Assembly (NCBI RefSeq): GCF_000013005.1 | Contig: NC_007722.1 | Location: 1,555,501 to 1,619,500, forward strand | Direction: 5' to 3' | Length of the DNA: 64,000 nucleotides | Origin: Erythrobacter litoralis HTCC2594 | Lineage (GTDB): Bacteria; Pseudomonadota; Alphaproteobacteria; Sphingomonadales; Sphingomonadaceae | Part shown: one piece after another, positions 1-7,028 of the stretch | How positions within the stretch are numbered: position 1 is the stretch's first letter | Layout of the letters: each line of letters begins with the position of its first letter | Notes under the pieces: model-generated | Database searches by the model: none | Told to the model about the DNA's origin: nothing | What the model saw: only the letters and a program-made list of their open reading frames with translations | Program-made: the position numbers and the translations under genes

Positions 1-1
1 A

Positions 2-1525
2 TTCATGCGCGGCGAAGACGAGCACGGCCTCGAAGTCGGCTCGGAAGTCGAAGTCTTCGTGGACCGCGTCGAGAACGCCGATGGCGAAGCGATGCTCAGC
101 CGCGACCGCGCCCGCCGCGAAGCCGCCTGGGACAAGCTCGAAAACGAATTCGGCGAAGGCAAGCGCGTCGAAGGCCGCATTTTCGGCCGCGTCAAGGGCG
201 GCTTCACCGTCGACCTCGACGGCGCCGTGGCCTTCCTGCCCGGATCGCAGGTCGACATCCGTCCCGTCCGCGATGTCACCCCGCTCATGGACCAGCCGCA
301 GCCGTTCCAGATCCTCAAGATGGACCGTCGCCGCGGCAATATCGTCGTCTCGCGCCGTGCCGTCCTTGAAGAAACCCGTGCCGAACAGCGCAGCGAACTG
401 ATCAACGACCTCGCCGAAAACCAGGTCATCGACGGCGTCGTCAAGAACATCACCGACTACGGCGCCTTCGTCGATCTCGGCGGCATCGACGGCCTGCTGC
501 ATGTCACCGACATGAGCTACAAGCGCGTCAACCACCCGAGCGAAGTGATCGAGATCGGCCAGACCGTGACCGTCCAGATCATCCGCATCAACGAGGAAAC
601 CCAGCGCATCAGCCTCGGCATGAAGCAGCTGGAAAGCGATCCGTGGGACGGCGTGTCGGCCAAGTATCCGGTGGGCATGAAGCTGACCGGTACCGTCACC
701 AACATCACCGAATACGGCGCTTTCGTCGAGCTGGAGCCGGGCATCGAAGGCCTGGTCCACGTCAGCGAAATGAGCTGGACCAAGAAGAACGTCCACCCGG
801 GCAAGATCGTCAGCACTTCGCAGGAAGTCGAAGTCATGGTCCTCGAAGTCGACAGCGAGAAGCGCCGCATTTCGCTCGGTCTCAAGCAGGCCCAGCGCAA
901 TCCTTGGGAAGAGTTCGCCGAGAAGCATCCGGTGGGCACCGAAGTCGAAGGCGAAGTCAAGAACGCCACCGAATTCGGCCTCTTCATCGGCCTCGACGGC
1001 GATGTGGACGGCATGGTCCACATGTCGGATATCGCCTGGGGCATCTCGGGCGAAGACGCGCTGGCGCTCCACCGCAAGGGTGAGCAGGTCAAGGCCGTCG
1101 TTCTCGACGTCGATACCGACAAGGAGCGTATCAGCCTCGGCATGAAGCAGCTCGAAAAGGGCGCACCGAGCGCCGATGGTGCCGACACCAGCAGCCTGCG
1201 CAAGGGCCAGACGGTTACCGTCACCGTGCTCGAAGTCCGCGATGGCGGGCTGGAAGTGCAGGTCGGCGACGACGGCGCGACGGGCTTCATCAAGCGTTCG
1301 GATCTCGGCCGCGACCGTGACGAGCAGCGTCCGGATCGCTTCCAGGCCGGCCAGAAGGTCGACGCCATGATCACCGGCTTCGACCGTTCGAAGAAGCCGA
1401 ACTTCTCGATCAAGGCGCGGCAGATCGCCGAAGAGAAGGAAGCGGTGCAGCAGTTCGGTTCTTCGGACAGCGGCGCCTCGCTCGGCGACATCCTCGGCGA
1501 AGCGCTCAAGGGCAAGGAAGACTGA
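2..1525 (+). CDS. rpsA: 30S ribosomal protein S1, 5' end missing
   Basis: Ribosomal protein S1 binds mRNA on the small subunit and helps initiation on structured or weak-SD messages. The frame is open to the left edge, so roughly the first 50-60 residues of the usual ~560 lie outside the window. The visible part holds successive S1 (OB-fold) repeats. The clearest copies begin at the KNITDYGAFVDLGG, TNITEYGAFVELEPG and KNATEFGLFIGLDG motifs, each closed by an RISLGMKQ or RISLGLKQ strand, and a more divergent C-terminal copy follows. The C-terminus is charged (ALKGKED). The gene ends in TGA and is followed by palindromic repeats and a strong terminator. Identification is very secure. Confidence 0.97.
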   Translation, partial: FMRGEDEHGLEVGSEVEVFVDRVENADGEAMLSRDRARREAAWDKLENEFGEGKRVEGRIFGRVKGGFTVDLDGAVAFLPGSQVDIRPVRDVTPLMDQPQPFQILKMDRRRGNIVVSRRAVLEETRAEQRSELINDLAENQVIDGVVKNITDYGAFVDLGGIDGLLHVTDMSYKRVNHPSEVIEIGQTVTVQIIRINEETQRISLGMKQLESDPWDGVSAKYPVGMKLTGTVTNITEYGAFVELEPGIEGLVHVSEMSWTKKNVHPGKIVSTSQEVEVMVLEVDSEKRRISLGLKQAQRNPWEEFAEKHPVGTEVEGEVKNATEFGLFIGLDGDVDGMVHMSDIAWGISGEDALALHRKGEQVKAVVLDVDTDKERISLGMKQLEKGAPSADGADTSSLRKGQTVTVTVLEVRDGGLEVQVGDDGATGFIKRSDLGRDRDEQRPDRFQAGQKVDAMITGFDRSKKPNFSIKARQIAEEKEAVQQFGSSDSGASLGDILGEALKGKED

Positions 1526-1567
1526 CGATGCAGCTTGGTGCCCGCGCAAGCGGGTGCCTAGCGAACC

Positions 1568-1592
1568 GTCATCCCGGACTTGATCCGGGATC
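1568..1592. repeat. palindromic repeat, GTCATCCCGGA type
   Basis: An imperfect palindrome (TCCCGGA...TCCGGGA) just after rpsA. It starts with the same GTCATCCC motif as the repeats at 1623-1648 and 18239-18263 but has a different arm. It looks like a REP-type element at the 3' end of a transcript. Family membership beyond this window is inferred. Confidence 0.6.
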
Positions 1593-1622
1593 TTTATCGG
1601 TCAATCCCGACTTGGCTGTATG

Positions 1623-1648
1623 AGATCCCAGCTTTCGCTGGGATGACG
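1623..1648. repeat. palindromic repeat, ATCCCAGC-TTTC-GCTGGGAT
   Basis: Perfect arms ATCCCAGC and GCTGGGAT flank a TTTC loop, followed by GACGA. The same element occurs twice between accD and folC (18239-18263 inverted; 18296-18322 with ACCCCAGC/GCTGGGGT arms). The compensatory A-T to C-G change between copies argues that the hairpin itself is conserved. Confidence 0.7.
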
Positions 1649-1657
1649 ATGAGGATG

Positions 1658-1694
1658 AAAGGCCCGCCTTCCGATGGAGTGGCGGGCCTTTTCT
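1658..1694 (+). terminator. rho-independent terminator after rpsA
   Basis: The arms AAAGGCCCGCC (1658-1668) and GGCGGGCCTTTT (1681-1692) form an 11-bp stem with a 12-base loop and a T-rich 3' side. It should end the rpsA transcript before gloB. The A-run/T-run symmetry would also let it act on the minus strand. Confidence 0.85.
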
Positions 1695-1723
1695 ATTGCG
1701 GGTCAGCGATGTAGGCTCAGTGC

Positions 1724-2479
1724 ATGCTAGAGATCCATCAATTCCCCTGCCTGTCCGACAATTACGGCTTCCTGCTCCACGATCCCGACAGCGGAGAAAC
1801 CGCTGCGATCGATACGCCTGACGGAAAGGAATACCTGAAACAGGCCAAGGCCAAGGGCTGGACGATCACTCATATCTGGAACACCCACTGGCACCCGGAC
1901 CATGCGGGCGGGAACAAGGATATTGTCGAGGCGACCGGTGCCAAGGTCATCGCGCCGCAGGAGGTCGAGAAGCTGTCGGGGATCGACCGGGTCGTCGGTC
2001 ACGGCGATACCGTCGACATCGGAGACTTCACCGCCGATGTCATCGATGTCAGCGGACATACCAACGGCCATATCGCCTACCACCTGCCCGAAGCGGGGAT
2101 CGCCTTTGTTGGCGACAGTGTTTTCGCGCTGGGCTGCGGGCGGATGTTCGAAGGCGAGCCGAAGCAGTTCTGGGACAGCCTCAGCCGCATCAAGGCCCTG
2201 CCGCCCGAAACCATGCTCTATTGCGCGCACGAATATACCGCGGCGAACGCCAGGTTCGCGGTGCACGCCGATCCGGAAAACGATGCCCTCGTCGCCTATG
2301 TCGAGGAGATCACCGCCAAGCGCGAGCGCGACGAGCCCACCGTACCCACGCAGTTGAAGCGCGAGCTGGCCACCAATCCCTTCCTGCGCGCCGACGACCC
2401 GGCGCTGGTAGCAAAATGGGGCGGTGATGCGCCGCATGAAACCTTTGCCGCGTTAAGGGCGGGCAAGGACAATTTCTGA
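1724..2479 (+). CDS. gloB: hydroxyacylglutathione hydrolase (glyoxalase II)
   Basis: Hydrolyses S-lactoylglutathione to D-lactate and glutathione, the second step of cytosolic methylglyoxal detoxification. It is a metallo-beta-lactamase-fold enzyme of 251 residues, the normal glyoxalase II length. The binuclear metal motif THWHPDH is at residues 54-60 (H55, H57, D59, H60). Further ligands lie in SGHTNGH, VGDSVF and CAHEY. The C-terminal LKRELATNPFLRAD segment is characteristic of GloB and separates it from other MBL-fold hydrolases. The ATG lies about 30 bases past the terminator, so the gene has its own promoter. The next gene begins four bases after its stop, suggesting co-transcription. 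Confidence 0.93.
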   Translation: MLEIHQFPCLSDNYGFLLHDPDSGETAAIDTPDGKEYLKQAKAKGWTITHIWNTHWHPDHAGGNKDIVEATGAKVIAPQEVEKLSGIDRVVGHGDTVDIGDFTADVIDVSGHTNGHIAYHLPEAGIAFVGDSVFALGCGRMFEGEPKQFWDSLSRIKALPPETMLYCAHEYTAANARFAVHADPENDALVAYVEEITAKRERDEPTVPTQLKRELATNPFLRADDPALVAKWGGDAPHETFAALRAGKDNF

Positions 2480-2483
2480 CACC

Positions 2484-3458
2484 ATGAAAGCGCTGCGCGT
2501 CCAGCACCTGTCGGACGACCTGTCCGGCGTGGAACTGGTCGACCTGCCGCAGCCCGAACGAAAGCAGGGCGAGGTGCTCGTCCTCGTGCGCGCCGCTTCG
2601 CTCAATTACCCCGACCTGCTGATGACGCAGGGCAAATACCAGTTCAAACCGGAGCCTCCTTTCACCAGCGGGATGGAGCTGGCGGGCAAAGTGCTCGAGG
2701 CAGATAGCGATAGCGGCTTCGCGCCCGGTGATCGGGTCATGGGCGGCGCGAAGACCGGTGGGTTCGCTGAGACGGCCGTAGCCCCGGCGCGCGCACTCCG
2801 GCGTATTCCCGACGGCGTGTCCCTCGCGACCGCTGCGGCGATGGGCGCAGCCTATTCCACTGCCTACACCGGGCTCGTCGAATTGGGGGGACTCGAAGCT
2901 AGCCAGTCGGTGTTGGTCCATGGAGCGAGCGGAGGCGTTGGCCTTGCCGCATGCGATCTAGCCAAGGCACTAGGAGCGACCGTGATCGCGGCGACGCATC
3001 GCGAAGATAAGCTGGAAGCGCTTGAGGCCGCATCGGGCGCGGATCATGTCATCCTCAACCATGGCCGTTTCCGCGAACAGGTGGGCGACCTGACGGGCGG
3101 CACGCTGTGCGATCTCGTATTCGATCCGGTCGGCGGCGATGTGTTCGACGAGAGCACCCGCTGCGTGGCGTTCGGAGGCAAATTGCTCGTGGTCGGCTTT
3201 GTCGCGGGACGCATCCCGGAAATCGCGGTCAATATACCGCTGATCAAGGGCTTCTCCGTCGTTGGCGTGCGCGCCGGCGAATATGCCCGGCGCTTCCCCG
3301 ATCGCGGGGCGCGGATCATGGGGGAGCTCGACAAACTCGCCGTCAGCGGCGCGATCACCCCGCATATCGATCGCACACTACCCCTCGCCTGTTGGCGCGA
3401 GGCTTTCGATGCCATGGCGGCGGGGGACCTGATCGGAAAAGTAGTGCTGGAGCCGTAA
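2484..3458 (+). CDS. zinc-independent quinone oxidoreductase / MDR-family dehydrogenase
   Basis: A 324-residue medium-chain dehydrogenase/reductase of the NADPH:quinone oxidoreductase branch. The N-terminal GroES-like half contains NYPDLLMTQGKY and a GMELAGKV segment. The Rossmann half carries VHGASGGVGLAACDLA for NADPH binding. The zinc-ligand cysteines of alcohol dehydrogenases are absent, as in quinone reductases. The C-terminus ends LIGKVVLEP, typical of the family. It starts four bases after gloB and is probably in the same transcript, which would fit a detoxification pair. The true substrate (quinone, enone or acrylyl-type compound) cannot be read from sequence. Confidence 0.85.
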   Translation: MKALRVQHLSDDLSGVELVDLPQPERKQGEVLVLVRAASLNYPDLLMTQGKYQFKPEPPFTSGMELAGKVLEADSDSGFAPGDRVMGGAKTGGFAETAVAPARALRRIPDGVSLATAAAMGAAYSTAYTGLVELGGLEASQSVLVHGASGGVGLAACDLAKALGATVIAATHREDKLEALEAASGADHVILNHGRFREQVGDLTGGTLCDLVFDPVGGDVFDESTRCVAFGGKLLVVGFVAGRIPEIAVNIPLIKGFSVVGVRAGEYARRFPDRGARIMGELDKLAVSGAITPHIDRTLPLACWREAFDAMAAGDLIGKVVLEP

Positions 3459-3483
3459 TGTGACCTCAGGCCTGTAGGGCCGA

Positions 3484-3506
3484 TCGCCCTGAGCCTGTCG
3501 AAGGGC
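3484..3506. repeat. dispersed repeat (CTGAGCCTGTCGAAGG), left copy
   Basis: Carries the CCCTGAGCCTGTCGAAGGG core of a repeat seen six times in the window (3484, 3547, 14956, 15021, 19630, 19692). It faces the copy at 3547-3570 in inverted orientation, so the pair can fold into a large cruciform or hairpin in the gap between two convergent transcripts. Confidence 0.65.
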
Positions 3507-3546
3507 AGCCCCAGCATTCGCTCCAAGTGGCGGCGCCGTGGCTGGG

Positions 3547-3570
3547 CTTCGACAAGCTCAGCCCGAACGG
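3547..3570. repeat. dispersed repeat (CTTCGACAAGCTCAGCCCG), right copy
   Basis: Inverted partner of 3484-3506, reading CTTCGACAAGCTCAGCCC and ending GAACGG. It lies between the end of the oxidoreductase gene and the terminator of the convergent ATP synthase operon. Confidence 0.65.
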
Positions 3571-3593
3571 GCGAGGATGTTGCTCTTACCGAC

Positions 3594-3622
3594 GAAAAAG
3601 GGCGACCCGCAGGCCGCCCTCT
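3594..3622 (-). terminator. rho-independent terminator of the F0 ATP synthase operon
   Basis: Read on the minus strand, AGGGCGGCC and GGTCGCCCT form a 9-bp stem (one G-U pair) with a short TGC-containing loop, followed by TTTTT. It lies about 25 bases beyond the stop of the subunit b gene. Confidence 0.85.
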
Positions 3623-3646
3623 TTGAATTCAATGATGCGCCAACGC

Positions 3647-4210
3647 TCAGAGCTCGGCGATCACCTCGTCCGCCAATTTCCGGTCGGCTTCGGCGTCATG
3701 CTTTTCCGCGATCAGTTTGCGGCTGGCGGCCGCGGCGGCAGCGGCTGCGGTCGCGCGGACTTCGTCGACCGCGTCGCGCTCGGCGGCGGAGATCTTGTCC
3801 TCGGCCATCTTCTTGCGACGTTCGACCAGCGCCTTGCTGTCGGCTTCCGCCTTCTCGAGGATCGCGTCCGCTTCATGGCGGGCGTTTTCCATCATCGCTT
3901 CGGCGTCTTTTTCCGCGTTGGCGATCTTGGCAGTGTACTCGTCGCGCAGCTTTTCCGCTTCTGCGCGCAGCGCCTTGGCTTCGTCCAACTGGGCCTTGAT
4001 CTCGGCGATCTTGTTGTCGAGGCCGCCGGTGACCAAGCTCGGCACCTTCTTCCACAGCATGATGGCGATCAGCACCAGCATCGCGACCGAGACCCACTGA
4101 TAGGGCTCCAGCCACAAGGCGCTCGGCTCCAGCAGCTTGGCCGCGCCGAGATCGGTTTCGCTCACGACCTGCGCCGCTTCGGTGGTCAGGGGCTCGGGCG
4201 TGTTAGCCAT
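3647..4210 (-). CDS. atpF: ATP synthase F0 subunit b
   Basis: Peripheral-stalk subunit linking membrane F0 to F1. It has 187 residues: a short N-terminal tail, one membrane helix (about residues 38-56, WVSVAMLVLIAIMLW) and a long charged, alanine-rich coiled coil rich in heptads (KLRDEYTAKIANAEKDAEAM). Its ATG overlaps the stop of the b' gene by eight bases (ATGGCTAA), so translation is probably coupled. It is last in atpI-atpB-atpE-b'-b, the usual alphaproteobacterial F0 operon. The F1 genes are not in this window. The two b-type subunits are told apart by order and by their N-termini. Confidence 0.92.
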   Translation of the reverse strand: MANTPEPLTTEAAQVVSETDLGAAKLLEPSALWLEPYQWVSVAMLVLIAIMLWKKVPSLVTGGLDNKIAEIKAQLDEAKALRAEAEKLRDEYTAKIANAEKDAEAMMENARHEADAILEKAEADSKALVERRKKMAEDKISAAERDAVDEVRATAAAAAAAASRKLIAEKHDAEADRKLADEVIAEL

Positions 4211-4697
4211 GGGTCATGGCCTCCTTCACGGCCTGCTCGGCGGTCGGCCGGGGCACGGAGACACCGGCGAGACGCTGGACGATATCCTGAGCCGCTTCGG
4301 CGGCAACGGTTTCGATCTCGGCCAGCGCATCGCTGCGCGCACCGGCGATGCGCTGTTCGGCTTCGGCCAGCTTCTTGTCGAGCCGCTTCTGCGCGGCGGC
4401 GATCTTCTTTTCCGACTTCGCGGCGGCATCGGCCTTGGCTTCCGCCACCAGCTTCTGCGCGTCGGCACGGTTGGCGTTCTCACGCTCGCGCCAAGCTTCT
4501 TCCTCGGCATCGGCCTTGTCGCGCGCGGCCTGGGCGGCTGCGAGGTCGTCGGCGATCTGCTTGTCGCGCTCGCCCACGGTCGCCATCACGCGCGGCACCA
4601 TGCCGCGGCCGATGACGAAGAATGTGAACCCGAAGAACACCAGCAGCCAGAAGATCTGGCTGGAATAGGTCTCTGCGAGCTGGGCTATCTGGGGCAT
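4203..4697 (-). CDS. atpG: ATP synthase F0 subunit b'
   Basis: Second peripheral-stalk subunit, typical of photosynthetic and other alphaproteobacterial ATP synthases, which use a b/b' heterodimer. It has 164 residues with an N-terminal membrane helix (about 12-30, SQIFWLLVFFGFTFFVIG) and a long alanine/lysine/glutamate coiled coil. The start motif MPQIAQLAETYSSQIFWL is characteristic of b'. It lies between atpE and the b gene and overlaps the latter by eight bases. Some annotation schemes call it atpF2 or atpX. Confidence 0.9.
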   Translation of the reverse strand: MPQIAQLAETYSSQIFWLLVFFGFTFFVIGRGMVPRVMATVGERDKQIADDLAAAQAARDKADAEEEAWRERENANRADAQKLVAEAKADAAAKSEKKIAAAQKRLDKKLAEAEQRIAGARSDALAEIETVAAEAAQDIVQRLAGVSVPRPTAEQAVKEAMTHG

Positions 4698-4775
4698 GAG
4701 AGCGGTCCCGGAAAGTCAGTCTAAAAAAGGCACGACAGGGCCGGAACGATGCCCGGCCCTGTCGCGGTTCAGAGA

Positions 4776-5003
4776 TTAGGCGACGAAGATCAGGATCATC
4801 GCGACGACGAACGCCAGCAGGCCGAGAAGCTCGGCAGCGGCGAAGCCGATGAACAGGCGGCCCTGCTGGCCGTCGGCAGCACCCGGGTTGCGGAGAGCCG
4901 ATTCGAGGAACGAGCCGAACACGTTACCCACACCGATGGCGGCCATGCCGGCACCGATTGCTGCGAGACCCGCACCGACCAGCTTTGCTGCTTCTGCGTC
5001 CAT
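4776..5003 (-). CDS. atpE: ATP synthase F0 subunit c
   Basis: Proteolipid of the proton-driven rotor ring. It has 75 residues forming two membrane helices joined by a polar loop with the invariant RNP (residues 38-40). The proton-carrying carboxylate is Glu58 in FAAAELLGL, in the second helix. The glycine-rich first helix (GAGLAAIGAGMAAIGVG) is typical. Sodium-site residues are not evident, so it is presumably proton-coupled. A gap of about 45 bases separates it from atpB and about 80 bases from b'. Confidence 0.96.
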   Translation of the reverse strand: MDAEAAKLVGAGLAAIGAGMAAIGVGNVFGSFLESALRNPGAADGQQGRLFIGFAAAELLGLLAFVVAMILIFVA

Positions 5004-5047
5004 TGTAATAACTCCTTGAGTACAAATCTGTTTGGTTGATCAGAGAC

Positions 5048-5836
5048 TTAGTGAAGGTTTTCGGCGTCGTTGATATACAGCGAGGTCAACAACGCGAAGA
5101 CATAGGCCTGGATACCGGCTACGAGGATTTCCAGCGCGGAAATGCCGATCATCAGAATGAAGCTCGGGGCGCCCACCAGCAAACCGAAACCGGCGCCGGC
5201 ATTGATGCCGTCGATCACGAAGCTGGACAGCACCTTGAGCAGGACGTGGCCCGCCATCATCGCCACGAACAGCCGCAGCGCGAGGCTGAAAGGGCGAACG
5301 AGGAAGCTGATCAGCTCGATCGGGAAGATGATCGGGATCATCGGCAGCGGGGTGCCGCTGGGCACGAACAGGCTGAAGAAATGGAAGCCGTGCTTCCAGA
5401 AGCCGACGATCAGGACGATCGAGAAGCTGATGATCGCCAGCACGCCGGTGATGGTGAAGTGGCTGGTGAAGGTGAACGGGTGGATGCCGAGCACGCCCAA
5501 GGGCAGCAGGCCGAGCAAATTTCCGAACAGGATGAACATGAACAGGCTGAAGACGTAGGGCACGTATTTGCGCCCGGCCTTGCCGATGTTCACTTCCAGC
5601 ATGTCATCGATAAAGCTGGTGAAGCTTTCGACCATCATCTGCCAGCGACCGGGGACGAGCTGCCCCTTCATGCCGCCCCACACGAACACGGCGAGCAGCA
5701 CGGTGGTCAGCGCCATCCATGCCGCACTGTTGGTGAAGGCGATGTTGTAGCCCGCGATTTCCCAGCCTTCGGAACCCAGCATGGGCTCGATGGAGAACTG
5801 CTTCATCGGGTCGACTTTGCCAGATTCGGCCGCCAC
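5048..5836 (-). CDS. atpB: ATP synthase F0 subunit a
   Basis: Membrane stator subunit forming the two proton half-channels against the c ring. It has 262 residues with five or more hydrophobic segments. The essential arginine sits in FSLALRLFVAMMAGH, and the helix after it (PIELISFLVRPF) is the family signature. The N-terminus carries MKQFSIEPML, normal in alphaproteobacteria. It lies between atpI and atpE in the F0 operon. Confidence 0.95.
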   Translation of the reverse strand: MAAESGKVDPMKQFSIEPMLGSEGWEIAGYNIAFTNSAAWMALTTVLLAVFVWGGMKGQLVPGRWQMMVESFTSFIDDMLEVNIGKAGRKYVPYVFSLFMFILFGNLLGLLPLGVLGIHPFTFTSHFTITGVLAIISFSIVLIVGFWKHGFHFFSLFVPSGTPLPMIPIIFPIELISFLVRPFSLALRLFVAMMAGHVLLKVLSSFVIDGINAGAGFGLLVGAPSFILMIGISALEILVAGIQAYVFALLTSLYINDAENLH

Positions 5837-5873
5837 GTGAGATCCTTACGCGTTTTGGCGAACACCCGGCCCG

Positions 5874-6209
5874 TCAGCGCTCGTCCGAGCTGTCCGCGGG
5901 CGGCGTATTCGCCATTCGAAACACATTCCTGAAGGCGACCACTATTCCCAGGAACAGCCCCACCAACAGTGCCCAGGGATTGGTGCCGGTCAGATAGCCG
6001 ATGGCATAACCGATCACCGTCCCCCCCAGAAGCCCGCCGAGCAAGTCCGCCAGCACCCGGTTGCCGCTGCGATAATTCGCGTCGGATCCGGTGCCCTGCG
6101 GCCGGTTGCGCCCCTCTTCACGCTCGCGTGCGGCCTTCAGCCGCTCTTCGAGCGCGTCGATACGCGCATCCTCGGCAATGGGTTCCCGGGCGGGTTTTTC
6201 GTCGCTCAT
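5874..6209 (-). CDS. atpI: AtpI-family ATP synthase assembly protein
   Basis: First gene of the F0 operon. Proteins of this family help assemble the c ring. It has 111 residues: a charged N-terminal half with a short coiled-coil-like stretch (RIDALEERLKAAREREEG), then two membrane helices (LADLLGGLLGGTVIGYAIGY and PWALLVGLFLGIVVAF) with the conserved GGxxxGxxxGY pattern, and a short polar tail. It ends about 40 bases before atpB. Operon position and helical layout make the assignment firm despite low sequence conservation in the family. Confidence 0.88.
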   Translation of the reverse strand: MSDEKPAREPIAEDARIDALEERLKAAREREEGRNRPQGTGSDANYRSGNRVLADLLGGLLGGTVIGYAIGYLTGTNPWALLVGLFLGIVVAFRNVFRMANTPPADSSDER

Positions 6210-6377
6210 GCCTTGCTCCTAAAGGAAGGGTTGCGCGGCACGGGCAAGAGCTGCCCGCCAAGGGCGCCGCCCCCTTAGAAGGGGGGTAAATGCAAGTCAA
6301 CCGGACAGCACCCGAAAGCGCCGCCCGGCTGACGATATTTCTGCAACTGCTCTTGCGTGCGGCCTATGGTCCGACAA

Positions 6378-6767
6378 TCACGGGCAGCGCGGGTCCCGCT
6401 GCGGCGGCGCGGCGGTGCGCGTCTGCCACGTCCCGTCGGGCGCCTGGTATTTCTCGCCAGGCTCGGTCCGAGCGATCAGCACACAGCCCTGCGTGAAGGC
6501 GTATTCCTCCAGCGTGGCATTCTGCGCCTGCGCGCGCTGCGTGTAATTCGCGCGCCGCTTGATGTTGAGATCGGCAACGAGGCTGCGGATCGCGGCCGGC
6601 TGATTGCCGACGACGCCGAGATAGCCGTCCATCTGTTCGCCGACTTGGCCGTTGGCGCGCGCCGCGGCATAGGCCGGATCGCGCTGGAAATAGGCCGTGG
6701 CAGGCGCCGCCAGCGCCAGTGCGACGCCCGATGCCATCACGGCCCTGGCAAATGTCGAGAGTTTCAT
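6378..6767 (-). CDS. ydbL: YdbL family (DUF1318) periplasmic protein
   Basis: A 129-residue exported protein with an N-terminal signal peptide (MKLSTFARAVMASGVALALAAPATA). The mature part contains YLGVVGNQPAAIRSLVADLN and the NYTQRAQAQNATLEEYA region, which fit the DUF1318/YdbL family. In enterobacteria YdbL is encoded with YdbH and YnbE. Here it follows the ynbE-like gene by 18 bases, so the trio is intact. YdbL is proposed to modulate the YdbH-YnbE bridge that moves phospholipids to the outer membrane. That role here is inferred from synteny. Confidence 0.85.
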   Translation of the reverse strand: MKLSTFARAVMASGVALALAAPATAYFQRDPAYAAARANGQVGEQMDGYLGVVGNQPAAIRSLVADLNIKRRANYTQRAQAQNATLEEYAFTQGCVLIARTEPGEKYQAPDGTWQTRTAAPPQRDPRCP

Positions 6768-6785
6768 GCCTTGAATCCTTACCCT

Positions 6786-7028
6786 TTAAAATATGTCCGG
6801 GTTCGCCTCGATGTTGTCTTCGACGTCGGCGGCGAGCCGGTAGATCACTTCCTGCCGGATGTTGATGTTGAGCTCGATCACGATGGGTTCGGAAGGGGCA
6901 TTCACATTGATGCACCCACCCAGCGCAGCGAGCCCGCACACCGGCCCCAGTTTCATCATCCGCCCCGTCGCTCTCATCCTGCGCAGTCTCGCAGTCGGCA
7001 GGCGGTGCGTCAATTTAGGCAGTGTCAT
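6786..7028 (-). CDS. ynbE: YnbE-like outer-membrane lipoprotein
   Basis: A small lipoprotein of 80 residues if started at the ATG that overlaps the ydbH stop (ATGA). In-frame ATGs at 6959 and 6956 would give a conventional short signal peptide (MMKLGPVCGLAALGGC). The lipobox LGGC precedes a beta-strand segment (PSEPIVIELNINIRQEV) matching YnbE, which pairs with the C-terminus of YdbH. YnbE is thought to complete the YdbH groove at the outer membrane. The overlap suggests translational coupling, but the long basic leader makes the start uncertain. Confidence 0.85.
   Translation of the reverse strand: MTLPKLTHRLPTARLRRMRATGRMMKLGPVCGLAALGGCINVNAPSEPIVIELNINIRQEVIYRLAADVEDNIEANPDIF

Noticed and set aside
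6270..6286. CCCCCT/AGGGGG hairpin between ydbL and atpI as a terminator
   Set aside because: The stem is short, with a four-base loop and no T tract on either strand.
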